A stretch of DNA of 64,000 nt from Diphasiastrum complanatum (Eukaryota; Streptophyta; Lycopodiopsida; Lycopodiales; Lycopodiaceae): positions 61,497,279-61,561,278 of the forward strand of contig CM055092.1 in assembly GCA_029204225.1 (NCBI GenBank). The letters are read 5' to 3'. Shown one piece after another: positions 23,011 through 37,287 of the stretch (position 1 is the stretch's first letter; the number at the start of each line of letters is the position of its first letter). The position numbers and the translations under genes were made by a program. The notes below the pieces were generated by a model. That model worked only from the letters and a program-made list of their open reading frames with translations. It ran no database searches and was not told where the DNA came from.

Positions 23011-26000
23011 ATGGTTTCGGGAGTATTAACAGGAGCGGACAAGCTAGAGAAAGACATGACTCGCAGGTGCTCGCATTGTGGCCACAATGGTCACAATTCC
23101 AGAACATGCCCTGATCGAGGTATACGCCTTTTTGGCGTGCGACTAACAGAAGGGGCTATGCGAAAGAGTGTAAGTATGGGCAATTTGTCCCACTATGGAG
23201 GTACTAGCAATCAATCCACTACTCCAGAGCATTCAGAGTCAGGTGCTGCTTTAGGCGATGGGTATGTGTCGGATGGTCTCGTTCAGACCTCATCAAATGC
23301 TCGCGAAAGAAAGAAAGGTTTGTGATCTGCTCTCTATGACTAGGACTTCTGAAAAATGCGTAGAAGGTGTATCTGAGACCAAGTTCATCGAGCCCGTTGC
23401 TATCCATTTACTCTAGTCTCTTACAGTTTTCATGCTCATCTGTCTACTTGCACTATTTGCGAGAAATTTCACGTGGGTTTGTAGATTTAGTTGTTGAGAA
23501 AAGCTGTAACATAGGGCAACTAAAATTCTTGTAGAGGTGTTTTCAGCCTGTCCATACCTCCTAGTAGTTGGTGGTAGTTTAGTTCATCTTCATTGATTTT
23601 TGAGACGTTATTTGAACCACTCCAACAGCATCTCTGTTGCCCTCCAACAACTGGCGTGATGATGAAAGTCTCAGTCCACTCAGCCGCTTTATGAGGAAAT
23701 ACAGAGAAAACATAGCATCTGTGTTGGAGAGAAAATGTTGGTCAAACTATGTAATACGGAAATTGTTCCTAATGTTTTCTGCGAATAGCTGTTCCGGGCA
23801 GTAGGATATCTAGTTTGGGGTTTAGCTTCTTGCATGATGAAGGCTGCATTCACTCTTTCTTTGTCTAAACAAGTTGCCTGAATGAGAATTTCCTTGCTGA
23901 CCTTACAACGAAGCAAATGTGGGCACATTTGTACTTCGTCCTCTATTCCCTATGTTCTTTTTTCATTTCTTACTTACTTTCCAGGATTATCTCCATTTAA
24001 TTTCCGTTGGTTAGATTGTATGCCGTATGGTCATCTGAGTAATGTATCGCCCTGCCAATTTTTTTCGAAGTTAGCTTTTTGTAATGATGTTACTCTTTGT
24101 TGAGAACTTAGGACACTTTATCGCTTAAGATACGTGTCTCATCTAAAGGATCCTCGGTTGATCATCCTTTGATATGTGCATAATCATAAAGTGTAGCCTC
24201 AAATTTTGTCTGTCTTTCTCGATTCTTCTCTTTCTGATGGCATAGTTATCGAGTGGGAATCCAATGTACTCCTGTTCTATCATTGGAGCTTCAAGGTGTT
24301 TATGAGCCCCTTTGGTATTTTTTATTTGAGAATGGTGTTCTTTTTTGTGATATGAATATTTGCACAGATGCAAAAGTAGGTTCATTGTATTGGAATTCGA
24401 TAAATGAAATGAGTGCGTTTTAATGTCAGCTGAAGCCTTTTATGTAGCCAATGCCAATCTCACCTTGGTACCGACTTTTCATTGTAAAATGTTGTATCCT
24501 CAGGAGCAAGTACCGATGTAACTCTAGCCTCTGTTCAGGTGTAGAACTTTAGCCAGTTATGCTACAGTTTGAGTCATTTTTCTGTTATTCCTTCACGGAC
24601 GAGATAGAGTAAAGATGCAACTGAGAACTTAACTATCAATCCTGCTTAGGAATATTTCCAAAATAATGGTGAATCTTTTTTGTGCATCTTTGAAAGCGTT
24701 CTTCCACTTCCAAATAACCTACTATTGAGAGCATGCAGTTAAGCGATGTCCTCTTTTACCTGAAGTCCAGATACAACATGAACACATCCACTGAGAAGCT
24801 TACTATTGTATTTTTATCCAATTGAATCATTTCCTGCCCCCCCCCCCAACACACACACTCACACACACCCCAAATCATGGCTATGGGTTCTTAATCTTGC
24901 TGTCAACCAAGAAAGGCTGGCTGAGCTTTTGCAGACTATTTTTTATCACATCAAGTCCTTTCCATCAGTGACATTAATGTTTTGAGTTTTTCATTTCTTT
25001 CCAATGCAAGAACTTTTTGAGAGCACATTGGTGACGACCTCTCCTCTCTCCTCAAGGTCACTCAGCTGCAAAATAGGAGATGCAAGAGAAGTCTCCTCTG
25101 GGTTCTTAACCCTTCTGTCAACCAAAGAAAAGCTGGTTGCACAGTATTTTCAATCACATCAAATTCTTTCCATCAGTGACATTAACATTTTGAGCCTTTT
25201 AACTCTTTCCAATGCAAGAACCGTTCAGGAGTGAACTCCTCTCTTTTCCTCCAGGTCGAGTTGAACTTCAGTCAGCTGCACAAAAAGGAGATGTAAGAGA
25301 AGAACTCTCCAATGGGTTCTTTACCTTGCTGTCAACCAGGAAAAGCTGGTCGAAGCTTTGCACATTATTATTATTTTTTATCACATCAAATCCTGTCCAT
25401 CAGTAACATACAACGTTTTGAGCCTTTTATTTCTTTCCAATGCAAGAACGGTCTAGGAGCATAATGGTGAAGACCTGTCCTCTCCTCTCCTCAAGGTCTG
25501 GAGTTGAACTCCATTCAGCTGCAAAAAAAGGAGATGCTAGAGAACTCTTCTATGGATTCTTAACCTTGCTGTCAACCAAAGAAAAGCTGGTTGCTCCTTT
25601 GCACACTATTTTTAATCACATCAAATCCTCTCCATCAGTGAAATTAACATTTTGAGCCTTTGAAATCTTTCCAATGCAAGAACTGTTTAGGAGCATAATT
25701 GTGAATACCTCTCTTCTCCTTGTGGTTTGGAGTTCAACTCAATCAGCTGAACAAAAAGGACATGCAAGAGAAGATCTATTTAGGAGTAAAAGAGAGATAA
25801 TTATAAAGGGAATGGGGAATGGGCCAATACTAAAGACTCAGAGAGCGAAATTTAAATTCAGTTTGTATCACAAGCGATTGGGATGGTCTTGGCGGTTAAG
25901 ATACTTGGACATGCTCAAGGAAATAACAAGGTGCGCATTGCAGATGAAGCAAAGGTAAACAGGTTCACATTGCTATTGGGTCCGGAATTTGTATTTCTGG

Positions 26001-28329
26001 ACCAGTGCCTTCTTCCCCCAAGCCTGAATTTTACCTCCTTCCATTTCTCCATTATAACCAACTTCTTTGTCACATAGTCACAATCATTGAGCAAATGTCT
26101 CATCCACATGTCTAAATTGGGACCAGAAGGTTCACCCACCCTCTAGCTTATTTAGCTATGCTGAATTGGGCAGCAGATAGAGTTTTCTTATAGGATAAAT
26201 CACCCACTTGAACCAAGCAAAGCAAGCATCCATGATTCACAATTCTTCTTGCTCCAACAAATTGAAAGAAGCGGCATATTGGTTTTACTCTTTAAGTCTG
26301 TCTCAATTATATGATGTCGCTTCTCCTATTTTCCTTCTCATTTTGAACTTTATTTGGACCTAACTAGTTTGCTTGACTCTCTTTGCTTAAAATGCCTACG
26401 TTGTTCCTTCAGATGTTCTGTGCCTTTTTCTAATTGCTACATTCAAAAACCTCCAATTTGCTGTCACCTCCATGTTTTTATCGAATTCTGCAATATGTAG
26501 AATAAGATCTCAATTTTCCTGCAAATCATATTAATGAGATTTCTAAGATGTAACTGCTGTTGCATTTTCGTAACAATGTTGTGGTTACTACTATTTGTTA
26601 CCACACGAAGATTATTTTACATGAGATTAGCTGTGCCTCAATTTTAGCACTAGTGCTTTGAAAGAGATGCAGAAGCTTGCCACTTGCACTTGCTCTCATC
26701 TTTTCACCAAATCTACCTGAACTGCTCGTGTATTAGCATGTGACGTGCAATTATTTTGCTAGCATCTCTTCCGGTTTAATAGACATTTGCTTGCTTTCTC
26801 CATTGACACTATTTTGCTTGTGCTATGGTGACATTTCTCTCATATTACACCTATTTAACATGTGTTCCACAGGTTCTATTTCTCATGGAACGCTAGTCAT
26901 TGTTTGGCTAAAGTAAATATGTGATGCGGAATTGATAGCTAGAAACAAAAAGCAAATCAAATAAAATTCTTACTGTAAATGTGATTATTATGGTTTTTGT
27001 TCATTTGCCTTCTAACAGATTGTATCAAAATATGCACAATCTTTTGATCTGTCATGTTTGTATTGCTAAAATTTACGAGCTCTGGATTCATAGAAGCTCT
27101 CTCTTCTAATCGGCCAGTGTTGACTTAATCATTCCATGACCGTCCAAAAATGGCTTTTTCAGGTTAAAAGTCTTTCCTGTTCCTCTTCTCGAATCCTGGT
27201 TTAATCATTTTTTTTGGTTTTCTTACAAAACATTCGATGCAGGGGTGCCTTGGACTGAAGAAGAACATAGGCTATTTTTAATTGGCCTTCAGAAGCTTGG
27301 TAAGGGTGATTGGAGAGGGATATCTAGAAATTATGTTACTACACGAACTCCTACCCAAGTTGCCAGCCATGCTCAGAAATATTTTATCAGGCAGTGTAAT
27401 CTTACCCGAAGGAAGAGACGCTCAAGCCTATTTGATCTCTCTCCAGAACGCGTAAGCTCGAGCAGATTTCTATTTTGAGTTGATTGTCAGCATTCTCTCT
27501 CTTTCTCTTGATTGTCATTTGATCCTATCCCCATTGGTCATGCAAATATCATAGGAATGGTCATCTCAAACCCCATTAATTAATTTCTTTGAGTTCTCCT
27601 CATTTTGCATTCACTTTATTTCAATTTGAAAATGCTTTATCCTTATTGACACTAAGGTGCATTGCTGCCTTTCAGGAGGCAATTCTTACCGAGGAGATAA
27701 TGGGAAGCATTGCTGATATGCCAGGCCCAGTTCATCAGTTAGGTCTTGGGCAGGGTGCAGTACTTTCAGCTGGCCAGTTTATGGAAGCTAGTGGCTCTCA
27801 GGTGGTTGGGATACCTCTTGGATCGTATCCATTACCTGCTATTGCAAGCCCAATATCGATTTCAGAGTTGGCTTTGGGTAGTATGCCAACAGTTCAGGAA
27901 GAAGGGGTGAAAGTAAACAATGAAACAGATTACAACTGTGAAGATTCAGCAGATTTGCCTGGATGCATATTAGCATCCTCATCCAATGCATCTATAATTC
28001 CAACGCTTGTTCCAGCTCCTCTTAACTTCCCGCTTCCATTGTGGTTAGGACTTGGCCATCCAACATTTAGTCGACCAGGACCAACCAATACTCTGAATTC
28101 AAACGTAGTTAAGCCAACTCCAAGTGTTTCTACTGCGCCAATAAGGATAGATGAGGACTCTGAATTGCCAGAACTAAGGCTGGGGATCTCACCTCCATCA
28201 GAGCCTTCACCCCTAACTTTGAACCTGGAGCAGTCATCAAGGCAATCAGCATTCCATTCTAAGGTGGGGTTTACCAGCAGCAACTCGCAGTCTCATAAGG
28301 GGTTGAATGCCCCTATTAGTGTTGTGTAG
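23011..28329 (+). CDS. MYBS3/KUA1-type one-repeat MYB transcription factor
   Basis: Three coding exons join in frame: 23,011-23,317, 27,243-27,451 and 27,676-28,329, giving 389 residues. Splice sites are GT-AG (AAAG/GTTTGT, GCAG/GGG; CGC/GTAAGC, TTCAG/GAG). Near the N-terminus is the CCHC-like knuckle [20 protein letters not shown], then RLFGVRLTE, an (R/K)LFGV repression motif. Residues about 104-155 form a single MYB repeat, [20 protein letters not shown] through [12 protein letters not shown], containing the SHAQKYF signature of factors that bind I-box/TATCCA-type DNA. The acidic C-terminus holds LPELRLGI and LTLNL, an LxLxL EAR-type motif. Family members are mostly nuclear repressors of sugar, growth or senescence genes. 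Translation could instead start at ATG 23,056 (MTRRC). Exon phases and motifs are intact, so it is probably functional. Confidence 0.93.
23318..27242 (+). other. Intron 1 of the MYB gene (3.9 kb)
   Basis: GT at 23,318 and AG at 27,241-27,242 give in-phase joining (codon GGG split after its first base). The intron holds a short C-run followed by CA repeats near 24,837-24,870 and the four-copy tandem array at 24,885-25,787. No transposon protein was recognised inside it. Nearly all of the gene's length is this intron. Confidence 0.88.
24885..25787 (+). repeat. Four-copy tandem repeat (214-240-bp unit) inside MYB intron 1
   Basis: Copies start at 24,885, 25,100, 25,314 and 25,554. Each has the ordered landmarks 'tgctgtcaaccaa' (or close), 'tatcacatcaaat', 'tccatcagtgacatta', 'tttccaatgcaagaac' and 'gtcagctgcaaaa...ggaga'. 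Copy 3 is longer because of internal T/A-rich expansion. Each copy carries a short frame like [14 protein letters not shown], faintly like an ankyrin repeat start; this may be chance. Unit length is well above a nucleosome repeat. Confidence 0.88.
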
Positions 28330-29735
28330 TTTGAATACATGAACTCTGGATGTTTGTTTTCTCTGATGTGAATATCAACTATTTCTTAGGGTTGAATAGG
28401 TGAGCACCTGATCAATGGACAGGATGTAACTCTATAAAAAAGTGTGCACATTAAATAGATAGGATTTGTGGGGTAATTGAGTTTGCTGTCAATCTGAAAA
28501 GATTGAAAATTGCACCAGCACTAGTGCATCAATTGATGAGATCTGTCAGCCAACTTCAACCATAAGCAAGGGAATAGAGATAAATTTGGGCGCGTCTTTT
28601 GTTTTCTTTATCAAATGCTCGACAGTAAGTACTGCAGGAAGTTCCAAATTGTTGCTCTTAATTTCTTCGTTTAGTTCTTGGAATCAAACACTCTGGTTCT
28701 CTTTATGGTTTTATAACATGTACAGTTTGTGTGGATTTCTCCTTTTGGTTCTATCAGAATCTGACTGGTACCTGCATATTGGAACTATCTAATTGTTCTG
28801 GTACAAACGTGGTGGTTGATTTTTTCATCAACTTAATAGCCATTTTCAGTTTAAATTATTGTCAGGACTTCCCATTAATAGTCTTTTCTTTAGAAACATG
28901 GAGCAGTGAGATTGATTTTCCAGGTTTTTTGAAACGGTTTATTGGATTTATAAGCGTCAAGATTAGAAAATTGCATCCAAGCAGCTATACTTTCAAATGA
29001 CAAGGCAGTGAACAAGCCCCAAACCAATACTATATTCAAAGCAAGGTTGGCAGTCTTGAGTTACTGTATCATTTATGTTATAATGTTTTTGTTATGGGAA
29101 TTGGAAACCTTGTAATTTAAATTTCATAAACCCAGAATTTAAGGTGTGCAGTTGGAGGCACTTAAGGTAAGCTTTGAAATTATTATTTTCATCATTTTTC
29201 TGTAAGGCAGGTACATGTCTTTTTATATGACGAACATTTTCTGGCATTTACATCCTCATGACCATTATTCACAGCTGAGATGAGTCAGCTCTTGGAACTG
29301 CTAATGTTTATGCCAGAGGTGTTTAGACAATTCCAGAAAACGACTCCTACGCAATGGACAAGTCCTTGTTGGACCTTTTGCCATCAACAAGCATGACTAG
29401 GTGCCTCAACCATGAGACCATACGACCACCACCCATGTGTAATGGCCCTTAGTTGGCTATGACAACATGGCTTAAGTGAGCTGTCTTTATGAGTAAACAT
29501 GGGATGTAGGCTCTTGATCATCTTGACCTGTACATGCTCTTGCTTGCGCAGTAATGATAATGAAATGTTGCAAGCACCTTTGTTATGCCTATTACATCTC
29601 AATACTTGCACGAGTTAATTGTGAATTGAGCTGATTGATTGCTAGAACCGTATCATACCCTCAAAGGTTATGGGCCCACACCACCTTTGAGCCACCACGT
29701 TATACCTTACATTATCAAGGTGAAATCAAATTGAA
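28330..29735 (+). other. MYB 3' flank; no further gene
   Basis: The 3' untranslated region should lie in the first few hundred bases. No canonical AATAAA is present close to the stop, so the polyadenylation site is not placed. The remainder to 29,735 has only short open frames and no recognised repeat. Confidence 0.5.
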
Positions 29736-32200
29736 GTGGCAATTGACTTGGGAAAGTTTAGCAAGACGGGAGAAGAAGAAATGGCACTTAAAATCATGAA
29801 TGCTTTGGAATTGAGGATTTTGGAGAGGTTTGAAGTGACAGGCTTTTCCATTTGGAGATGGTGGATTGAAATGGTGCTAGAGAAGAAATTATGGGGAATA
29901 GTCGATGGCAATGAGAAGATGCACTCATTAGAGGAGAAAGTATTGTTGGAATTGTCAATGACAACAAGAAGGCATCAATTGCTAGTCAAGAAGGAAACCT
30001 TGGGGCATATCAAGGAAAGGAGAGGAAAGTGATTATAAAGATCTACTTGACCATAGGCAAGCAAAGTTTTTGTGGAATTCATTTTCAAAGAGGAGCGCAG
30101 CATCTTGTTGCTTAGAACAGAACTAGTTGCAATGAAGATCTGATAAGCAAAGTCCTTGTGAACACACCTAGAGTAGCTGGAATAGGCCACTAGACAATTA
30201 TAATTGGCTAGTGTTGGAGTTGAGAAAACACATGATCTTCACTATTGGAAAGCTTGCCCAACTCTTAATGATCCTCATATATGACACTAGAGATGGAAGA
30301 TGTGGATACATTTGATTTGGATAAGTAGATGCCCTTTATGAAAAATGATGAGGATGGGATTCAATCCAAGAGAAACATGGCATTTTAGGAGTGAGATGAG
30401 ATCAACCATGTGAAAGACATCTAGGGGAATTTGTGCATGGAATCACAAAGTGTCAACAATGCATTCTTAAAGAGAAGATTCTAGCCTTAATAACCTAGAT
30501 CACGATTTTGAGGTCCCTAAAAAATGGGCCGAGGATCACAAGAGGAAAGCAATGACTTATGTACACACACATGGAGGAGATGGAAGACAAGAAACTATTG
30601 CTCTAATGGCAATTTTGTCAATTTTCTCAAGGGGAACATTGATGAACAAGGCAATTTATCATAATGAAAACTTAAAAAGATGGAATAGATGTGGGTCTAG
30701 GTTCTAAAGTTTGGAAAGCAAGCATTTTCAATTATAATGGATGATACTTGGGTTTTGAAGCAATATCCTGCACATGACATTTGATAGAAATATATTTTCA
30801 ACATACAAAATACTATGCCCATAGAGGGATGTGATGGTACTTGGAGACATCAAAGGTTTTGAAATTGGAACAATTGCCTACAATCAAGGAAAGTAAAGGA
30901 ATCATATGCAATCCTACAAGTCCTCAATTGACAAATACCATACTCATCATCAAAATGACAAAGCTAGAGGTGAATAGAGGATTTTTGTTGCCCACCACTT
31001 ATTTTATATTAAGGAATCGCACTACTAGCAACAAGAATGCACGAAGGAGGGCTCTACATATTAAAAGGTTTGGTGTCAAGCATACATCAAGCTTATGTTG
31101 TTGTGGCAAAAACCAAGAAAGATACTTTATGGCAACAACAAGGATTAGGATATGTAGATGTGGAAAACCAGAATTATAAAACCAAGAGGGGGTATGCCAA
31201 CAATTTAGTATATTCAACCCCACAACAAAATGTGTTTGCAATGCAAAAGAATACCACCAACCTATAATGGAAGAAGAATTAGACTCAATTGAAAACATTG
31301 GGAACCAGTAGATTTATCCTTAGGTGAAATGCAATCATGAGCAAAGGGATGTTCTAGGTGAAGTAGAAACCAAAATGAATGATTGACCAACATAGAGCAA
31401 GGTTAATCACAAAGGGCTACACTTAACTAGAGGGGTTCGAGTATTTGGAGACTATTGTCCCAATCATGAAGATGATTTTTCTTAGACTTATGTTTGTTTG
31501 AGAAACAATGCATGATATATGTAGATTAGACAAATCCATGTAGCAATGGCCTTCTTCCATGGAGATTTAGAAAAGGAAATGTATGTGCGACAATTGTGGT
31601 GATTTGAGGATGGTGGCAATGAGGTATTTTGGTTATAAAATGCTTTTACGTTTTAAAACAATCGTCAAGAATGTGGTACCAAAAAAATAGACCGAAAATA
31701 AAGATGAACAATTGGAAGTGACAATTGCCTTCTTGCACAAAGATCTAAGAAAGGAAGTACGCAAGCAACCATCGTCAAGATTTGAAGATGGCGTCTAAAG
31801 CAATTATATGGTACCGACAAGTAGGCACTTTTCTATTACCTGACATACTTAGGATTTTACTTTGATCCAAGCTTGCTTGCATGTACAAAACCTTGAAAAC
31901 TTGTTCTTGACACTAGCATTATTGCATAGGGATATTGGTTAGAAATATTTTGTTTCAGAAAGTGTGTTTCCTAGTAAGAATACTGCTTGATACAAATATG
32001 AGACTAAGTGGCTTCATAAAAATATAAAACTTAATATAATGGCATGCACCCATGTACAGATTAAGAGAGGCAATTCATGAGTAAGAGACTTACACGAAGC
32101 CCATTGGATTTTTAATCATGATGCAATGGTTTGCACCCATCTCTACATATGAGTTGAAGTGGCAATTGAGCATAGTTTTGGTCAATCTAGGGGGAGAACG
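29736..32200 (+). pseudogene. Heavily decayed copia element
   Basis: Landmarks appear in copia order despite many stops and frameshifts. A protease-like start at about 30,737 translates near 'DDTWVLKQYPAHDI', followed by tyrosine-rich text. A GAG-pre-integrase piece lies near 31,045 (GGLYILKGL, later LWQQQGLGYV). RT text follows at about 31,390-31,600: ARLITKGYT, FEYLETIVPI and HGDLEKEMYVRQ. A G-rich 'aggggga' near 32,190 may be the polypurine tract. Decay is much stronger than in the chromovirus, so this insertion looks older. Family assignment beyond copia is not possible by eye. Confidence 0.7.
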
Positions 32201-32934
32201 TTGGAATGTTGTTAAAATGGTATAGAAGTATTCAAAGGCACATTAAAATATGAACGTCTAGTCAAAGTAGCTCAAGATCCCACAACACGGTTTATTGATT
32301 CTTATGCGGCAAGAGATGTAGGTGATCTAAAGTCCATGGGTTATAAAAAATTTCATGAGAGGAACTTCAGTAAGTTGGAGTTGCAAGAAGTAGCACTCAA
32401 CTACCTTATTGTCAACCAAAGTATAACATATATAGGTTTGACATGTAGCTAAACAGCACATTTGGAATCAAAATTTGATGGATAGATAGTGTTGATTTTA
32501 CTCGCTACACCATACCACAAACATAGTGACATTGGATTTCAATAAGTTTGGTTCTCGAGTGAAAGCTGTCATTCTTGGTGAGAAATAGACATGTTTTGCT
32601 GTTACTACGTGAAGTTATGATGAAATGATGCAAACACCTTCGTTGTGCGTATTGTCCTGACACATGTTTGAGTAGTTCTTTGCAAATTAAGCTTTTAAAT
32701 TTGATTACTAGTCAGTGTGCTTGGGCAATTGTTTAAGGCTCTACTCATAGCGAAGCCACTTGAGATATGTTCCACCTTTGTTTATATCCAAGAGAGTTGG
32801 ATTGGCAATGGCTTGAGCTCCCTCAAAACAAGTGCATCCATAGTTAGATGGGAGTATCAGTGAATTGCAAAAAATTGCACTCAAATTGTAAAGGGGCATA
32901 TAACTACATTCTTATTTCTGGCCACTTGTAGGAA

Positions 32935-33251
32935 CTCGCTCTCTCTTATCTCATTCATGTGTATACATGGTTCTCTTGGGTTCTACTATCCATTGTTTCT
33001 ATGTGTAGAATGCTTATTAAATGCTATTTTTTAGATCCACACGTGTGAAATACAATAGTATATTGTTATTGTACGGACAACAACATTATTTTATGTTTTG
33101 GTTCATGTTTGATCAAGATCTATTAGAGTTTGCATCTCGTTCTTAGTGTAGATGCTGATTTTTCTACATTGGCAAGATTGGTGAGTTGCTTGTTTTTGTA
33201 ACCAAAGATCAATTGTAGGTTTGGATCTTAATGGATCTCAAATATTTCACA
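32935..33251 (+). repeat. Family A LTR, 3' half, plus orientation
   Basis: Matches 8,660-8,955 and 52,465-52,761: 'ggttctcttgggttctac', 'gatccacacgtgtg', 'gctgatttttctacattgg', ending AATATTTCACA at 33,251. The U3 part is missing. It abuts the end of a minus-strand family B copy, so two families meet here. Confidence 0.8.
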
Positions 33252-33302
33252 TTTTACAGTGATGTTCATTAAAAAATGGATCTCGATTGAGCTTGAAATT
33301 CA

Positions 33303-34561
33303 ACTCTCCCCCTTAATGTGGATCCTGAAATTTTTTTATCTTCATTTTTAAGATATTATTAAATATGATATGGTTGTCTTTTGATAGTGCTTTAGAAAAG
33401 TAATCTGCTGCCATAAAATCTATCCTACAGTAAATGAGTGAAACTTCCTTGCTCTGCACTTTTTTCCTCAAATAATGGTATCTAATTTTGGTATGCAAGT
33501 TTCTAAGCCACATTGCCTCCTTGGTAGCATTTTTGGGAGCAATGTATTCCGATTTTGTTGAAGATAATACTACTAAGTTCTCTTTTCGACTGTTCTAGGA
33601 CTGGTGTTGATATCCCCTGCCCAATCTACATCTGTTTACCCTTCAAGAATATTGGCAGATTGACTGCCTCCGTAGTAGATGGACAACTCTTTAGTGACTT
33701 GAATATATTTCAAGATCTTCAAGAGATATTTCCAGTGTATCATCCCTGGACGAGAAAGAAATGGACTCAATGAGCTTTTGGAGTATGCTAGATCAGGTTG
33801 AGTGCATAACATAGCATATACCAATGAGCCCACAATGGAATGAACAGGATATTGCTTCATGGCTTCCTTTTCTACGGGCATTGCTCCTTTGATAATTTTA
33901 ATTCTGGATCTAGTGGAAAGTAACTCGGCTTACAATCGGACATGCCATATTTACTCATCGCATTTTTCAAATACTTTTGTTGACTGATGTAGTCAGTCTA
34001 TTGGTTCAATCTCTGTGAATTTGGATTCCAAAACAATAGTGGGCTAGGCCGAAGTCTATCAACTCATACTCTTTTGCTAGCATGTCTTTAACATCCTTCA
34101 AATATTTCAGTTCATTACTAAATAATAATGTCCCATCAACATATAAGGCGATAATTATGAAGGAAGTAGAAATAGATTTAAAATAAGCATTCAAATCTGC
34201 TGAATTGGGAATAAAACCATTATTTATAAAGAACTGATTGATTTTCTGAAACCATGCCCTTGGGGAGTATTTTAGCCCATAGAGAGCTTTGTGGATTTTC
34301 ATACAAGGTGTTCTTGTCCTTTAATCTCATATCCTTTCGATGTGATATAAAATTGTCCTCTTCAATAATTCCATGCAAAAATGTTGTTTGGACATCCATT
34401 TGGTGGAATTCAAGGTTAGCTCCAGCTGCATAAGAAAGTAGCAATCAAATTGAAGCATGTTTAACTACTAAGCTGAAGGTTTTAAAGTAGTCCACATCTT
34501 AAATTTGTGAAAAGCATTTTGCGACTATTCTAGCTTTGAATCTATTAACTTTGCCTTCATC
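33303..34561 (-). pseudogene. Copia pol fragment (RT to RNase H), family B
   Basis: On the minus strand: KHASI-stop-LLLSYAAGANLEFHQMDV then TTFLHGIIEEDNF (RT start), KALYGLKYSPRAWFQKI, the catalytic box as LYVDGTLLF (the second Asp of YVDD is Gly), FGIQIHRD, KEAMKQYPVHSIVGS, and the RNase H end ADYFSKALSKDNHI. At least one stop and several frameshifts occur. A purine tract AAGGGGGAGAG and LTR start TTGAATTTC follow at about 33,305. Gag, protease and integrase are absent: at about 34,561 the sequence switches to the family A leader. The altered active site and frameshifts make it non-functional. Confidence 0.85.
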
Positions 34562-34980
34562 ATACTATCCTCAATCTAATGACTCTTGCCACTTCTGAAG
34601 ATTGAAACACACTCAAATGAAGTTTAGTAACCTCCCATCTAGAGATCCAATCAAGGGTTTTGACAAAATCACAAAAAATTAATTATTTCAGAATCTACAT
34701 GCAATTGCCAATAACTTGATAAGCAATCTTGTAGCCACCACTTAGAATTTTCCAATGCTCTAAAAATTGGCCATTTTTAGTATGTAATGTGTGAAATCGG
34801 AATTTAACAAAAACATACCCTAAATAGAGTTTTGATCTACAAAAGTTCCAATCTACATATGGAAGAAACTAGATTTTGGTGTAGAATCCAATCTAGCATG
34901 TTTTAGCATTGATATCTTCTCCAAATCATTGATAGATATGATTTCTTTCTTCATAACCTGAAACACAAACTCTGATACCA
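34562..34980 (-). other. Family A leader and Met-tRNA primer site
   Basis: The minus strand reads TGGTATCAGAG at 34,980-34,970, directly inside the LTR. The following 400 bp matches the A2 leader (52,762-53,200), including 'gtggcaagagtcattagatt', up to 'gattgaggatag' where family B RT begins. Confidence 0.8.
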
Positions 34981-35718
<738 letters not shown>

Positions 35719-36019
35719 TAAAATACTTAAAAAAATCATAAAAAATTCATAGAGAATAAGTCTATTTTTGACCCCTAAGAATTGAAATTGATTTCAATCA
35801 AATTTCACCTGGTGGTCGATCCATTTCAGAGGTCTTGGTTTAACATGTGTACATGCATAAGGAAAATAGAGTGAAAGGTGTAAGTTCAAATGACAGACTC
35901 AAATGCAATTGTAAGTTTTGGAGAATTTTTTACTTTGAGCTTTACATCAATCATTTAGACGTGTATCTGAGTATCTAAATGATATAATTTTTTATTGGTT
36001 TTTGCATATTTGTATCCAT

Positions 36020-36775
36020 CAAGCATGATCGAATGGCAACCTATACAATCCCATGTCGGCATCATGGACGTTATTCATTCTTATATTGGTCTTCTGCAAT
36101 ACAAGAACCACTCCATGAGACCACTTTTGGATTCTTGTATTTTCTTCTATGATTCATCTTTCACACCATCCATTAATGGTTTGGGTGGAAGATTAGAGGC
36201 GATATCATTACCCTCTTTCTCAAGTGAAGAATGGATTCCTCCGGACTCTACCATAGCAGAGAGCTTTCGATCAATGTTTTTTATGGACATTCAAAACTAT
36301 ATGAAATGTAGCACAGGTTCAAAAAACAATAGATGCATTCGTTTCTGCCTTTTGCAATGTTTGTAGATTTTTTTGTTGAATGTAATATTTGTAGAACAAC
36401 ACCAATGGTTATTTGTCCTGTTTTAACAGAAGATATGTTATCAGGCCTCCTAGATGGTCAATGTGATAAAAAGAGTGATGGCAATATCGAGTGCATAGTT
36501 ATGAAATTTAGATATCATATAGAAAAACACATGCTTTCTTTAGCATTTTATTATAGAAGGTGGTCCAAAGTTGGCAATGAATGGAAAGCATTGGATCAAG
36601 ATTTTACATTGAATCATCAAGATCAAACAGAAATTCAAGTAAAGCGAAATGATTCTACTAATACAACAATTGAGGTGGAAGAAGATTGGACACTAAATCA
36701 CATTCGATCAGAGCTTACTTTGCTGCCATATGATATTCCTGAACACTTTTGTTTTTTAGTCAACGAGATTGGTAC
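36020..36775 (+). pseudogene. Unrecognised protein-coding remnant
   Basis: Two adjoining open stretches look protein-like. The first (to about 36,350) reads MIEWQPIQSHVGIMDVIHS and later FSSEEWIPPDSTIAES. The second (36,365-36,775) reads VECNICRTTPMVICPV, HIEKHMLSLAFYYRRW and YDIPEHFCFLVNEIG, with a possible GT donor after the last residues (GGTACG). They are in different frames over an overlap near 36,335, so a frameshift or undetected intron lies between. No family is recognised. It may belong with the unknown coding pieces at 37.3-42.2 kb. Confidence 0.4.
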
Positions 36776-37287
36776 GTGTATATGTGTTTTCTTTACAGTG
36801 TTAATACAAATTTGAAATGACTTTCAATGAGTTTATTTAACCTTATTTCAGCGTTTTCACTATTTTATGCTTGCATTTAAAATTATCCCAATGTTGGTAT
36901 TGTGTGTTCAACAAGTTTATTTGATGTATAGGCAAGACCAAGACAATAAAATCATATACAATGAGGATCTAAATGCAAGCGTAAAAATTGTCGAAATTGC
37001 ATAAACGTTGGGATGGTAGACATACAACAATGTACCTTTCAAAAAAAAGAATAGAAAACTATCTCAAATGACTTTAAAATTTCATCGAACATATAGTATT
37101 CAATATTTTGGAAAAAGTACATTGTTAGCAAAATCGAATTAAAATATTCGTGGCTTTCAATAATAGCCCACTTTCAATAAAAGCCCACTTTCTGTTTGTC
37201 TATCTGTTCTATGCATCATCATGTGATGATATCTTTCTATACATTTGTATTTTATATCAACAAGTAGTTATAGCTATATATTGATAT

